Origin: Azadirachta indica
Lineage: Eukaryota; Streptophyta; Magnoliopsida; Sapindales; Meliaceae
NCBI GenBank assembly: GCA_022749755.1
Contig: CM040445.1
Coordinates: 7,275,182 to 7,339,181, forward strand
Reading direction: 5' to 3'
DNA: 64,000 nt
In this document: piece after piece, positions 13,950 through 25,277 of the stretch
Layout of the letters: each line of letters opens with the position of its first letter
Position numbering within the stretch: position 1 is the stretch's first letter
Notes under the pieces: generated by a model
Told to the model about the DNA's origin: nothing
Databases searched by the model: none
Seen by the model: only the letters and a program-made list of their open reading frames with translations
Position numbers and translations under genes: made by a program

Positions 13950-16900
13950 TCAAGAATCCGAATATAAACAACGAATTTCCTTTGCCTTTCCATTAAGCAG
14001 AATTTCTGCTTTTCTTTTCTTCATATCACCTGCTAACCTCTTGACATAAGCAATGTATCCATCAACATTGAATTTTCTTTTGCACCCTGAGTAGCTCATG
14101 TAACGTATTTTCCCAAAGACAGGTCGCTCTTTCCAGCCCTGAAATTATAATGCGGACGAAAACTTATCAACAGAAACCAATTCCACCCAGTAACCAAAAA
14201 ACTAAGCAGGATAGTAAAAAGGAACCTGGTCGTGTACGCCACATATTGACCACATGCAACCAACATATCCATTTGGATCCCTCCCATCTATTTGGTACTG
14301 CACTTAGTTTTCAGGCATATAAGCTGAATAAAACTTTTGTAGCAAAGACCAAGGAAGAGAATGGAAAGTCAATCAGATTACCTTGTCATTTAGATATATG
14401 GATATTGCAAGGGCTTCTTCAGGTCCTTCTGTCCACTCTAAAATCTTCTTAGCCCAGTACATCCTGCATGTTGTATTTTCATTTTTAACAGGGAAAATAA
14501 ATAATAACTATAACTATTTTTGTCTGGATGAAATGGCAATCAGTCAAAGCAATAGAACTAGCATCAATGCACCATGTCTTAACGAATTCTTTTGAGCAAA
14601 GATTAATCTAATCTGCGATAATTAAACCAAAAAAAAAAAACCCTATTCGACGTTGATCAGTTGAAGTCCAAATGGCAAAAGGAATATCAAAATAACGCAT
14701 CAAGATTCAGAGATGCAAAGTCGCACAGACAAATAAGAAGCAAGCGAACGAACCAAAGAAGAGGTGGCATGCTATGCAGAGTCATGGGACAGTTGAAAAC
14801 TAAGAATGAGTCTGAAATTATTCATAAGAGCAATCTTAGGTACTAGTATGGTATTTCCTGCTGTTTATATGCATCAACAAGCATGATATGGTTCAAATTA
14901 CTAGAAAGAAGATATTCTGTGGCTTTCATAAGAAGGATAACTGTTATACAGGTACTAACTGCTCAACTTTCATCCAAAACAAATCTCAAAACCTCTAGAA
15001 AAAGGACTGCAAGATTTATGATTCCCAAGTTAAAAGGATTAAAAAGAAAAATCAAAAGAAAAATTGCAATCTATTGCAACATGCATCAAAGAAATATATA
15101 TATATATATATATTTAGCCATCAAGAAGTTACTTGCCGCATAAATCCATGCATCTTCCCATGGTAAACCATTTCCAACTGAGAAGCATTCCAGAGCTGAA
15201 AGTCCCAGCACAATAGTTAGAAGATAATTAGCACGATGGCACAGCAACAAACCCCAAAGAAATATAATTGAACTATCAATACAGTAATTAAATATCTTCC
15301 AGAAACCAAAACAGCATTCTGTGAAGGTAAATCAAGAAAATCAAATTTGTAGGCATGCATATGCCTTCAAAATGCAACATTTGGCTCCCTCCAGAGCAAC
15401 ATCTAGAACGTTAATGCTTACAGGATCAGTAGTCTGTGCCTTCTCCAATTGCTCCTTCCTGCAAACTCAATACCCATTGAAGACCTTTAGCAACCCCAGT
15501 AAGCAAAAATCAAATGCCAGTGATAAAAAAACATTTCAATAAGTGTTAACCAAACAAAAGAAAGTAATGCTACTTACGTGTAAATATATTCTCTTTTATC
15601 AGAGGCATGATCCTTCAAGGTCTTACGAGCCCACTCCCAGGCCCCCTTTAATGTATCATAATTAGGCTGGTAGAAGCAAAAGTTATCAGCAAGTTCTCTA
15701 CGCACGACCAACTCTTCCAAAAATGTGTCAATTGCCTTCAGAGTAGCAGGTAGATACAGAAGCTATGCATCAGGATATAATAAAATATTAACACAAAGAA
15801 AGGAGCAAAATAGTTCAATATGACACAAAACTGCTGCTAATTACAGATGAGAGAGAGGCATAAGTTCAAATAAGAAAAGTCTTATTTCTAGAGTACCCCG
15901 TTATGCTTTACATTGCACTCAAATACTTGGCGCTAAACAATCAAATCCAAAAATTTTGAAACACTAACCTCAGGACAAAGTTTCCTTGCCTTGCGTGCCT
16001 CCAAGGCACACCTCTGAGCAGATATCTGTCCAAAATGCAGATATGGAGAGAGACATGAAAGTGCTCTGGGTTTCAATGGGTTATTCCGATCTGTTGGATA
16101 ATTCTTCAACCTTTTTGTTAAGAAACCATCTTTATTTCCCTTCAATACTTCCGTTGCTGCATCTTCTCCAGATTCACACCATTCAATTTCAGGAACTTCT
16201 GCACCTTTCCTAAAATGAAAAATTAAATTAAACAACAAAATTAGTAACAAGACTAACATTGCACTCCCAGAAAATCTCATCTCACCCAAATCATTTTATA
16301 TCTACCTCAAGACATCAGCGATAATGCCCTCCCAGTCAATTGAGTGCTTAGCGACAGCCCATTTCATATTTGGAGGTTGCAACAAAGGGAAATCAATGAG
16401 GTACTCAGAAAGCAACTTATTGATCTTTCCCCGAAGTGTCTTCGCGCTATATTCCAACTTCTCTGATGTCACCCAAACTGGTACAACATTGTGTGCGTCA
16501 ACTTCGTGGATAGTCACTGAATCACTCACCCTCTTGCAAATTTTATCTTTACATCTCCGAATTTCCCGTAAAGGGGTGAAATCAGTAACTAAAAGTGAAG
16601 CTCCACATTCTCTCACAAAATTTGGTATGGTCTCTTCAGCTTCTCCCTGTGTAACAAAGTTCATTAAAGTTCCAATCTTTATTGCTTCATTTAGTTTCTA
16701 AACAAATGCAACAAAACCAATGAAATAGAAACTCCAAACCTAAAATTTATCATATCATTCAACAACTAACCCCAAAAAAAAAAAATCATCATTCTAATGA
16801 ATCCATTAAAACACTAAGTTCAGATACGGCACATTAATCATAGCCTTACAATAAAAAGCATTCAGACTAGACAATGTTATAATTTTAACAAAATAGAAAG

Positions 16901-17282
16901 AGGATAACATTTTTTAAGCGCGAAAAATTCGTGGTTATTCTTGAAATCTACAAAAACCAACCTGAAACAAGTAAAACGGGATTTGAAACGTTTCTTCGAT
17001 ATTTCTCTGAAGATGACGTAAACCCTTTAACATGAAACCTAGCTGTCTCGCTTTAGCACCCATGAACTGATCAAAAAGATTAAAAGCAACGGCAACAGGA
17101 ACATTATTCTTGTTGGCCTGATCAACAGCGTGGATCAAAGCCCAATTGTCCCTCACCCGTTGATCCCTGAACATCCAGTAAACAACCGGACCCGCATCTT
17201 TATCCAACGGCCGTGACCCTTGTTTCAAAACCCGAATCCTGCCCGGCTGAACGGTGGTAGATGGTGGAGTCAGAGAAGTCAT
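13950..17282 (-). CDS. PHR1: Class II CPD photolyase (deoxyribodipyrimidine photo-lyase)
   Basis: FAD enzyme that uses blue/UV-A light to split cyclobutane pyrimidine dimers in DNA (Arabidopsis PHR1/UVR2). Nine exons: 17282-16962, 16646-16306, 16209-15969, 15735-15578, 15458-15422, 15195-15137, 14463-14382, 14297-14226 and 14138-13950, together 1500 nt, or 499 residues against about 496 in Arabidopsis. Visible landmarks are [16 protein letters not shown] near the N-terminus (photolyase alpha/beta domain), [20 protein letters not shown] (FAD domain), WNASQLEMV, and the class II C-terminal run [20 protein letters not shown]. All junctions keep frame. The intron after exon 6 has a GC donor (CG|GCAAGT), the others GT. 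The start is the first in-frame ATG (MTSLTPPS); the frame is open to about 17354 but without ATG. It looks intact and functional. It is convergent with the IRKI-like gene. Confidence 0.96.
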
Positions 17283-17924
17283 GGATTTACAAAGAGTGGT
17301 AACTGTGGGATAGTGAAGGAGTCTGCTAATATGCGCCACAGTACGTAGGTTCACAGGGAGGGAGAGAGAAGCAGAAGAGGAATGAGGGTGTTTTTGATGG
17401 AGAATAAACAGGGAAAATGGAGGGAACTGAGAACAGTTAAAGATGTGGTTTCCAAATGGTATACGTAGATGACCTAGTAGCTTGACACGTCGCCGATGCT
17501 AACTGTCAGCTTATCTGAAAAGGCTTTGGACCAGGTAACTTTCCTGTGACTCGCTTATTTTTTGTGCTGATGAGGCAGCTCTCTTGCTGCCGCTAGTATT
17601 TTACAATTTTTAAAAATATTAAATTGATAATTATCTGATTAATATTATATTTGATATTTATAATTATAATGTAATTTTCACTGTACAAAACAATTTCAAT
17701 GATTAAAAAGAAAATTGTTAATTTTACTTTCTAATCTGATTTGAAGACCGAGTTTGTTGAGATGGACGGTCGAAAATGATTCTTAAGCAAAACAAAGATG
17801 GTGCCGTGCTGCACCGTATAAAATATGTTCGTACTTACCGCGCGTAGATCCGGTCCCACAAGATTTTCTTAGAATTCATACACGTCAAAAAGGCGCTGAA
17901 CCGGTTAGTGCAGCAAAACCAGAT
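17283..17924. other. Intergenic region between photolyase start and U6 gene
   Basis: It contains the photolyase 5'UTR/promoter (minus strand) and the distal upstream part of the U6 gene. A USE-like GGTCCCACAAG string occurs near 17850 but is too far upstream to replace the element at 17925. No other gene is seen. Confidence 0.5.
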
Positions 17925-17935
17925 ATCCCACATCG
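17925..17935 (+). promoter_or_regulatory. Upstream sequence element (USE) of U6 gene
   Basis: ATCCCACATCG is a perfect match to the plant snRNA USE consensus RTCCCACATCG. It ends 24 nt before the TATA-like element at 17960, the short spacing that specifies RNA polymerase III rather than polymerase II in plant snRNA genes. Confidence 0.9.
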
Positions 17936-17959
17936 ACTAGTTCAACAATATATAAAGGC

Positions 17960-17968
17960 TTTATATTA
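17960..17968 (+). promoter_or_regulatory. TATA-like element of U6 gene
   Basis: TTTATATTA lies about 30 nt upstream of the U6 5' end and at Pol III spacing from the USE. A second TATATAAAG at 17949 is too close to the USE and too far from the RNA start, so I prefer 17960. Confidence 0.7.
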
Positions 17969-17990
17969 AGTTACCATTCACTTTTCCAGC

Positions 17991-18010
17991 GTCTCTTCGG
18001 AGACATCCGA

Positions 18011-18042
<32 letters not shown>

Positions 18043-18092
18043 GGCCCCTGCGCAAGGATGACACGCACAAATCGAGAAATGGTCCAAATTTT
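17991..18092 (+). ncRNA. U6: U6 spliceosomal snRNA (copy A, canonical)
   Basis: Catalytic spliceosomal RNA made by RNA polymerase III. The sequence matches the standard plant U6 over about 102 nt, including the ACAGAGA box, AGC triad, internal stem-loop and the CCAAATTTT tail with a T-run terminator. The only change from the common form is in the 5' stem-loop, where GTCCC/GGGAC reads GTCTC/GAGAC: a C-G pair has become T-A, so pairing is kept. Promoter elements are at correct spacing. I regard it as an active gene. Confidence 0.96.
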
Positions 18093-18540
18093 TTTCACCT
18101 TTCTCGCCAAATTTTTTTTTCCATCTGATTTTTTTTTCCAATCTGATTTAATTTTTATTTCTCTGCGGACCGTTTTCACCTTTCTCGCCAAATTTTTTTT
18201 TCCATCTGATTCAATAATTCCTTGTTCTGATTTTCTCTTTCTTGCCAATTTTTTTTTTCCAATCTGATTTAATTTTTATTTCTCTGCGGACCGTTTTAAT
18301 CTCATGCGTTCTGCTTTTCTTAATGGGTTCTCTGATTTCTGGTTCTGATTTTTTTAACGGGTATATTTTTTTCTTTATTCTATTGTTTGAGTTTTTTATT
18401 TCTCAGTCATAGAGCTTAAAGATTAGACTGGCTTCATTACAAGTGGGTATGTTTGTATTGTATTGAGATTTAGATTTTGAATGCAATATTAACCCATTAC
18501 ACATCTTGTCTGATAGTTTTTCATCTCATTCAATAATTTC
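18093..18540 (+). repeat. T-rich short tandem repeats and first copy of a ~233-bp duplication
   Basis: Just downstream of U6 copy A, a T-rich motif containing TTCTCGCCAAATTTTT and CTCTGCGGACCGTTTT is repeated within 18095-18300. From about 18321 a segment (TGATTTCT..., ...TCATAGAGCTTA...) begins that recurs about 233 bp later at 18555-18735 with about 90% identity. Confidence 0.6.
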
Positions 18541-18736
18541 TCGTTCTGATTTTCTTATGGGCTCTCTGATTTCTCGTTCTGATTTAACGGGTATATTTTT
18601 TCTCTATTCTATTATTTGAGTTTTTTAATTTCTGAGTCATAGAGCTTATAGATTAGACTGTCTTCATTACAAGTGGGTATGTTTGTATTCTATTGAGATT
18701 TAGATTTTGAATGCAATATTAACTAATTACACAGCC
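18541..18736 (+). repeat. Second copy of the ~233-bp tandem duplication
   Basis: It matches 18321-18502, including the strings TGAGTCATAGAGCTTA, GATTAGACTG and ACAAGTGGGTATGTTTGTATT. A shorter diverged relative occurs after U6 copy B near 20385-20550, which shows that U6 and its downstream flank were copied together. Confidence 0.6.
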
Positions 18737-18790
18737 ATGGAAATCGAGGAGGATAATATTAATGAAAAGGAAGAAACAACGGGGGTTTGA
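18737..18790 (+). pseudogene. Possible acidic first exon (MEIEEDN...) of a decayed gene
   Basis: After an ACACAG acceptor-like site, an ATG opens an 18-codon frame with a highly acidic product (MEIEEDNINEKEETTGV) and a possible GTTTGA donor at its end. The equivalent position after U6 copy B (20568-20582) starts the same way but stops after four codons. It may be the start of a gene whose other exons are listed nearby. Weak evidence. Confidence 0.2.
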
Positions 18791-19703
18791 TTAATTGTTC
18801 TGCACCCTATAAAATATTTGGTTTGATTAATTTATTAGACAGTTCTTCTATCAGTATTGTGGGTTTTTTTTTTTTCCCTTTTTCTGTCATATAACATTTA
18901 GGTTTTTGTCTTCTCAAAGACCAAATGCTTGAATTTGGACACTTCTAAGCATTAAAACAATGAATTTTGGTTCTCTATAATCAAAATAAAGTACAGCAGA
19001 TTTCTCGTATTCTTTTATTTAAGAAAAAAAATATTTTTGAAAGGTTATAACTAATAAAGAGGTTTGTTCTTGTTTTCATTATTTATTAGTTGTACTGAAG
19101 TATTTTAATAGCTTTGCTGGAAGTTTGGATCTTAAAACCAAAAATTGTTTCTCCAAGCTTCTCTGAAGAAGGATTAGGTGCCAAGTGAATGATAAACCCA
19201 ATCATGGCACAAACGAGATGATAAAAATAGAGTTTTGGAGTAATGAAGTGGTGTGATTCCCTAATACGTGAACTAGCAGAGGTAAACTCATACTCCTCTT
19301 CTTTGTGTCCTATTTACAGCAAGCCAAATATGAGGATGAATCGACATGCATTTTCCTTCATGTGAAGTAATTTTAATTTGAAGAGCATTTGATATGCTTT
19401 AGCATTGATTCTCAGAACTGGTGGAGGAACCTCTACAAGTATTTTGCTAAAAGGCTGCCTGTCTTAGAGCTTATAGGATGAAACAGATTGGTTTTTTGGA
19501 TAGAAGTACCGAGAATTCTCTTTCAGTTCATGGTAAAAACATATTCCATCCAATCAGATAGGAATAGGAAGAACATAATTTGACTAGATAGTTATTGATC
19601 ATTAGATATTCTAGTAATATTTGTTTGGAATTTGGCATGTAGGCAATATGTTAGCATTAGCTGTTTAGTAGTTCAATGTATCAATTTATCCTAATTGTTG
19701 CAG

Positions 19704-19806
19704 ACTTAGCAATCTGGATATGATCTGCTGCAATTGCTTTGCTGAATGTAAGAAGTAAGCATGTTGTTCATATTGCAATGGTCATTATTTGTTCAAAAGA
19801 ATACTG
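19704..19806 (+). pseudogene. Cys-rich exon remnant with one in-frame stop
   Basis: It is bounded by TTGTTGCAG and CTG|GTAAGT splice sites. The frame reads 34 codons with a zinc-finger-like cysteine pattern (CCNCFAECKK, stop, ACCSYCNGHYLF). The single TAA stop makes this copy unlikely to be functional. The homologous stretch near 28925-29015 is more decayed. I do not recognise the family. It lies about 225 nt upstream of U6 copy B and is probably part of the same decayed gene as the exons near 25.0-25.6 kb. Confidence 0.35.
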
Positions 19807-19967
19807 GTAAGTGATGTTGTACTAAAACATCCTGGGGAACAACAGATCTTTTTCAATTGATTGTTAAATACACTTCTGCTTTGTGTGCATCTTTCATGCA
19901 ATTTCAGGGTTATGGGAATGTTGTGTTCATCATCTTTTGGTGGTCATCACTAGGCCCAATACTGCAA

Positions 19968-20012
19968 ATCCCACATCGTCTTGTTAGGAGAGACTTGAAC
20001 CTTTGTATAAAA
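19968..20012 (+). promoter_or_regulatory. USE and TATA of U6 copy B
   Basis: ATCCCACATCG at 19968-19978 is a perfect USE. GTATAAAA at 20005-20012 is the TATA box, 26-27 nt downstream of it and about 27 nt before the RNA start. The spacing is that of Pol III snRNA promoters, so this copy may still be transcribed. Confidence 0.8.
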
Positions 20013-20031
20013 GCTGCAGCAACTTAGAGTT

Positions 20032-20133
20032 GTCTCTTCGGAGACATCCGATAAAATTGGAATGATACAGAGAAGATTAGCATGGCCCCTGCTCAAGGAT
20101 GACACGCACAAATTGAGAAATGGTCCAAATTAT
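20032..20133 (+). ncRNA. U6: U6 snRNA variant (copy B)
   Basis: It is full length and retains ACAGAGA, the AGC triad and the same altered but paired 5' stem as copy A. Three substitutions are seen: GGAACGATA reads GGAATGATA, CTGCGCAAGG reads CTGCTCAAGG, and AAATCGAG reads AAATTGAG. The second breaks one pair at the base of the internal stem-loop. The tail is CCAAATTA followed by six T. It has an intact promoter, so it could be an expressed variant or a young pseudogene. Confidence 0.85.
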
Positions 20134-20861
20134 TTTTTCCATCTTTTATCTTTTGATTTTGTTTAATCTCTCTAATGGGTATTTTTATTTTTTGATTTTC
20201 TTTAATCTCTCTGGTTGGTATGTTCATTCTTAAATCTCATTCTCTTCTCTGATTTCAATTTTTTTGATATCTTTAATCTCTCTAATGGGTATGTTCATTC
20301 TTTTATCTCATTCTCTTCTCTGATTTCTCGGTCAAGCTGCTTACTCTAGTTTGGGTGGGTATTAAATTCTGTTGTCTCAGTTGTTTATTTCTGAGTCATG
20401 CAGCTTGCATATTTAGACTGGCCTATGGGTATGTTTGTGTTCTGTTGTCCCGGCTGTTTGTTTTTTTTTAATATTTCCTGATATCTAAGTCAAGCTGCTT
20501 TCAGTTGCATATATATATATATATTCTGGCTTTATTACAAATTGAGATTTTAACTGATTATGCGGCAATGGAAGTGGAGTAGTAAAATATTAATCAAAAG
20601 GGAGAAACAAAAGGTATTTGACGCTTACAAGCATTGAAACGATGAATCAAGAAAAAGTTAATTATGTTTTATTTGTTATATTAACTAATAAAGAGGTTTG
20701 TGTTGATTTTCGTTTATTTATTAATTTACATTTATTCAGGTGAGCTATATTTAATAGTTTCGCTGGAAATTATAATCTCAAAACCAAATGTTTGTACAAG
20801 AAGAAAATGAACAGAGATTTAGGAACAAAGATCGGTTAGCAGTGTTCATCATCTTTTGGCA

Positions 20862-21227
20862 TCACTGGAACCCAATACTTTGAAAGTCACCAAAGCCATC
20901 AATCATAAACTTTCGATCATCAAGCTCCCCGATATCACAATCCAATTCAATGCTGTTCTCGTCAGTGTTAGTGCCATTGTCCGGAAACAAGTCCTGCAAA
21001 GCTTGCTAATCGTCACGATCAAACTCCCTGATATTCAATTCGATGCTTTTCTCGTCAGTGTTAGTGCCATTGTGGGGAAACAAGTCTTGCCAATAGTCAC
21101 CATCTAACTCCACGATTGCATAAACCAATTTCATGTTGTTCTCAGTAGTATCAGTGTCAGGAGACATCCCCTCCAAAGCTGGCCAAACGTCACGATCAAA
21201 TTTTCTGATATCATAAGCGAACTCCAC
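20862..21227 (-). pseudogene. Acidic tandem-repeat ORF, decayed copy
   Basis: It is homologous to the intact ORFs at 30203-30541 and 34695-35084. The repeat unit is recognisable (YDIRKFDRDVWPALEG; later REFDRDD). The start codon is GTG where the others have ATG, and the conserved Trp codon of a DRDDW motif has become TAG at about 21006. After that stop the same frame continues to a TGA ending at 20862. It lies antisense to and downstream of U6 copy B, the same arrangement as at 29.3-30.5 kb. Confidence 0.5.
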
Positions 21228-21299
21228 GTTCAAAGAGAAAAACAATGGGAGAATTTGCAGAAAAAGAATGAGCTCACAGAAACAGCAAGAATAATGTCA

Positions 21300-23200
21300 G
21301 AAAAATAGAAGGCATTGAATGTCTCTAATTGTAGTGAGTATATACGGTTGGTTTTATGTGTCCTGACAGGAATAGGTTTTTAATTAAATCGAATTTCTTT
21401 ACTTCTTTCCTTTGTGTTTCCTCAAGGAACGAAATTTCTTGTCATATTGCAATTCCTTTATCGATCTTAATATATTAATGTATCAGGGAATAACTCTTTT
21501 ATTAGTTCATATAGAACAAAGGAAAATTTTATTAATGTATATAATCATATAGCCTTAATGGTTCCCAAATAAGGCCATTTGAATACATATTTATAGTTAA
21601 ACCAGATAAATTCCAAAACTTTTGAAATCCACGAACTTCAATTCGTTTCAAATCCAAAAGAATAAGAAACTGATATTTAGATACGTGTTCGTCTTTAATA
21701 ACTATTTTTCTTAAAAGTAATAAAAGTTAACTTTACTTTAAGATAAAGGAAAATACTTAAAAGTAAAAAGATTATAAAGAAAAAGTATAAAAATTATAAA
21801 TAAAGAATTATGACACTAAGGTTTAAAGCCTCCTACGTGTCTTTTTTCTTTACAACAATTAATACATATCTTTTAATTTTGCCTAACGTTGAGTAAAATT
21901 GTTGGCAAAATATGAATATTTTGTATGTCAATTGTCTTCATCCGCCTTTTGATAAACCTGGTGTTGGTGCCTTTTCTTTCACAGTAAAATGGATCTCCAT
22001 CAGTTGTCCTGATTCATTACGGAACTAGTTTCAATAGTTCTTTCGTTTCTTGTTGCAGGTCTTGAGTGTCTAAATTTTTCAATTTAAATCCGTCAAGCAA
22101 AACTAGCAACTGTTTCTTATTCTATTTAAAGAACTGACTGTTCATTAGAACATAATCTTTTAGAATAATTACAATAACACCACCGTAAATACGTGTTAAA
22201 TAATCATTTTCAAGCAATTGTTTTATTTTTTTCTAACCATCACGAATTTGAATACGTGTTGATTAGTCCAATCCTAAAGGTAGAACGACTTAAACTTATG
22301 CAGACTTTCCTTGCCAATCAAAAATTTTCTTTACTGAACTCACCTTTATACCATGGTTCTCTTGCAAAAAAATTCCCAAATTTATAAAGGCAAAACATTA
22401 TCACTTTCTTGGATTACAAAAGTGATATAGCATGTGAAGTGATTAATCTTTCTGTCTAGCATGCACAAAACTTGTTTAATCGCGTCTGATAACTCAAGAT
22501 GTGTTAGTTTATTTTTATATATAGAATATGTATTTAAAAAATTATGTTAACTTTATTATATTTTCTTTAAAAAATTATATGAAAAAAAAATAAATAATAA
22601 ATACATGTTCTATATATTTATGTATGTGCATTCTCTTTTTTTTTAATATTTTTATTAAAATTAAAGTATATTATTTAATAATAACGTAAAATATATTTAA
22701 TTACTAATTTTATTAATAAATGATATCAAATTCTCTTCTTTTTTTATATGTTTTATATATATTTTTATAATAAATATAATGAGCTTAATATAATCTTTTA
22801 AATAAATATAGTGTATATAAAAATAAAATAGTAAAAAAATTTTAAAATCTTTTTAACAATTAAATATCAAATTATTATTAAAAAAATAAAAGAAAAAGGT
22901 TAAAAATATGTTAGTATATAAGTTTAATCTATCTCATTGTTAGATTTTTTTTTATTAATAATTTTTTAAATTTTTATTAAAATAATAAATTAAAAAATTA
23001 TTTAGTCCTTAGTATATTGTTAAAAATATTAAAATAAAAAGTAAATTATTATAATTAAAAAAATATTAAAATATGGACTAAATTATTATAATAAAAATAA
23101 TTATATTTTAATTTATGATTATTTAAAAGTTTAGGGATACAAAGAATATTTATCTACTCAGTCAAGTAGCAAGAACAAATGGGGTATTTGTATATTTATC
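21300..23200. other. A+T-rich spacer within the U6 repeat region
   Basis: It holds the upstream side of the decayed acidic ORF, then A/T-rich DNA (about 22500-23120) with no supported gene. A plus-strand frame at 22193-22387 has no recognisable product. Confidence 0.5.
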
Positions 23201-23348
23201 AAACATCGGTTGAGTAAGGGTCCGTTTCTCCAAACTAGTTAAGGCTATATTGTCTCTGATTGGAAGCGACCCGGATAACATATATCCCTACCCCATCACA
23301 GTAGTAAGTTAACAAAAATTTGTACGTTTTACTAATATGAAACGCAGA

Positions 23349-23414
23349 GTCTCTACGGGGACATGACATCCGACAAAACTAGCTTGGGTTGGCCCAACCC
23401 TTCTAAATTTTTTT
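23349..23414 (+). pseudogene. U6-derived relic with internal deletion
   Basis: It starts GTCTCTACGGGGACAT and continues ACATCCGACAAAACT, matching the U6 5' end. It then lacks the ACAGAGA and internal stem-loop part and ends in a CTAAATTTTTTT tail like the U6 terminator. A small GGGTTG/CAACCC hairpin precedes the T-run. Shorter relics of the same type are at 31221-31255 and 35765-35800. Confidence 0.4.
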
Positions 23415-25003
23415 CAGCCAGTTTTCAAGGTTTTACTTCAGTCATGAAATTTGCAGATTCTCTGGTTGTCTTCTCAAGTGGGGTCTGTTTTCTTACTCCT
23501 CTAATTCTGTAATGTCTCTTCTAATCCTTTATATTACCATTAATGCTACTTTATATTATATGTTAAGATAGAAATCCGATTCCTTTCGAGCAATAAATAC
23601 ATGCGGCTGTTTCAAACTGTTTTCAGCTGGTCTAATTTGTTGTCTGGACAGATTTGTGGGATGGGATTTTTAAGTTTCTTTCTCTATCCGTGGTTTATAA
23701 TGATTGATCACAGCATTAATGTTAAATATTCAACAGCAATATTAACAATGTAGAATAGTTTAGCAATAAATCAGGAGAATCTCTTTAAATTCTTTCAGCA
23801 ATTCATCAACCTAGCTGCCAAACAATGTGTTAGAAAGTGGTTTGAATCCTGTGGCACTTGTTTGGATAGGAATCTGTTTTGGATGCTCACAATTGGTAGT
23901 TAGAATATTCATTGTCAAGTATGCTGTAGGTGTGCTTTTACTAACCGCCAGGGATTTGCTTCCATGTTAACATAACTGACTCTCTAATTCAAGACAGAAA
24001 AAAAAAAAAAAGGAAATAGTAAAGTTTAGTTCTGTACCAAGTTGTTGTTCAACTTTCACCTGAATTACATGGCATCCCAAATGTCATGCATTTAAAAGAC
24101 AAAAAGTTATAGTCCAATATGCATTTGCTCCTCTTTTTTTAACTTATTATACATAATTCATTTTGATTTTTAAATATCCCCTCGTGTACATCTCTTTTTT
24201 TTTTTAAATTTTTGTGCTAGCTAATTAAATTATTTACTTTGAAATCTTTGATTTTTGGCCTAGGCCATCTAGCATTACTTCTGTGAAGTAACTAACATTT
24301 AGACTTTGGAAGGTGTTGATTCTTCCTATGGCTATCTATAAGTTTTTAACACTGTATCGAATATTGTGGCCTTTGTCAAGTAATTGAATGGCAATTATGA
24401 TATCCTTATGGACATGGTGTGGCAGATCTACTAGAATCTTAACATTTCTAGTTCTCAAGCAGCAAAATTCAAGGCATATGTATCTTTGCTTTATGTAATA
24501 TGTCAGTTTACCATCTGCTCAACTAACCAAAATAACAAAAGGAATACACTTGAATAAGGAGTCACAGCGATAGATATAAGCAAAAACTGCATAGCATGAG
24601 AACCATAAAGATGATGAACTCCATTGCATTTTTCCTTCATATCCAAGGTGCTGCATTTTGTGATTTTGCAGATAACGCTGCCGAATGTATCCAGAAGCTT
24701 AAAGAAATTCTGCTAGCATTTGTTAGATTTTTATGACTGAGGCGTTTATTTGTTGAGGAACTTTTTGAAATTAATAATTCTGAAAGATATGTTGGGAACC
24801 TGATAGATGTTCAACAGAACCATTTGTTTGGATTCTGGCATTGTACGTACAAGCCAACTACATTTTCAAGCATCATTAATTGTTTTCTCAATTCTGGCCA
24901 GTAAGCTTAGTATTTATGTGATGGATAGATCAATTTATCACCCTATCTTCCATTACAGTTCATCTTCTTTATAGATATCATCTAATCAAGAATAACAATA
25001 CAG

Positions 25004-25277
25004 CCTAGCCTCCATTAAACAATGGAAATGGCAGCTGCATTTTGCTCAGGCTTTTTTCTTCCAGAATCAACTTTGTGATGTTTTCAAGCTATTCAGAGAA
25101 GCAAAATATCACCATGAAATTGAGGACGCTCAAAGAAAGTTTAAAATTTCAAATGGATTGTCTGATCAACAATTGCAAGTTACAGAGTCATCTGAACTCA
25201 GAACAATTGATTATCCGGAGATATACGCAATATACTCTGGCATCAGCTTGCCAAGATATGCTGTCATTTTCCAACAA
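25004..25277 (+). pseudogene. Well-preserved internal exon of an unrecognised gene
   Basis: Between an ACAATACAG acceptor and a CAACAA|GTGAGG donor the frame is open for 91 codons. The product includes QNQLCDVFKLFREAKYHHEI and ends SLPRYAVIFQQ. The homologous segments near 32797-33060 and 37362-37640 have a one-base insertion after CTATTCAG and a TGA codon where this copy has CAA, so they are dead. This copy joins in phase to the next exon-like block at 25558. I do not recognise the family. Whether any complete gene remains is uncertain, so I list it as a remnant. Confidence 0.4.

Noticed and set aside
17950..17958. TATATAAAG as the TATA box of U6 copy A
   Set aside because: It is about 40 nt from the RNA start and only 13 nt from the USE; TTTATATTA at 17960 fits both distances.
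18036..18267. ORFs on both strands across the U6 3' end and T-rich flank
   Set aside because: Low-complexity repeats of TTTCTCGCCAAATTTTT create open frames by composition; they overlap the U6 gene.
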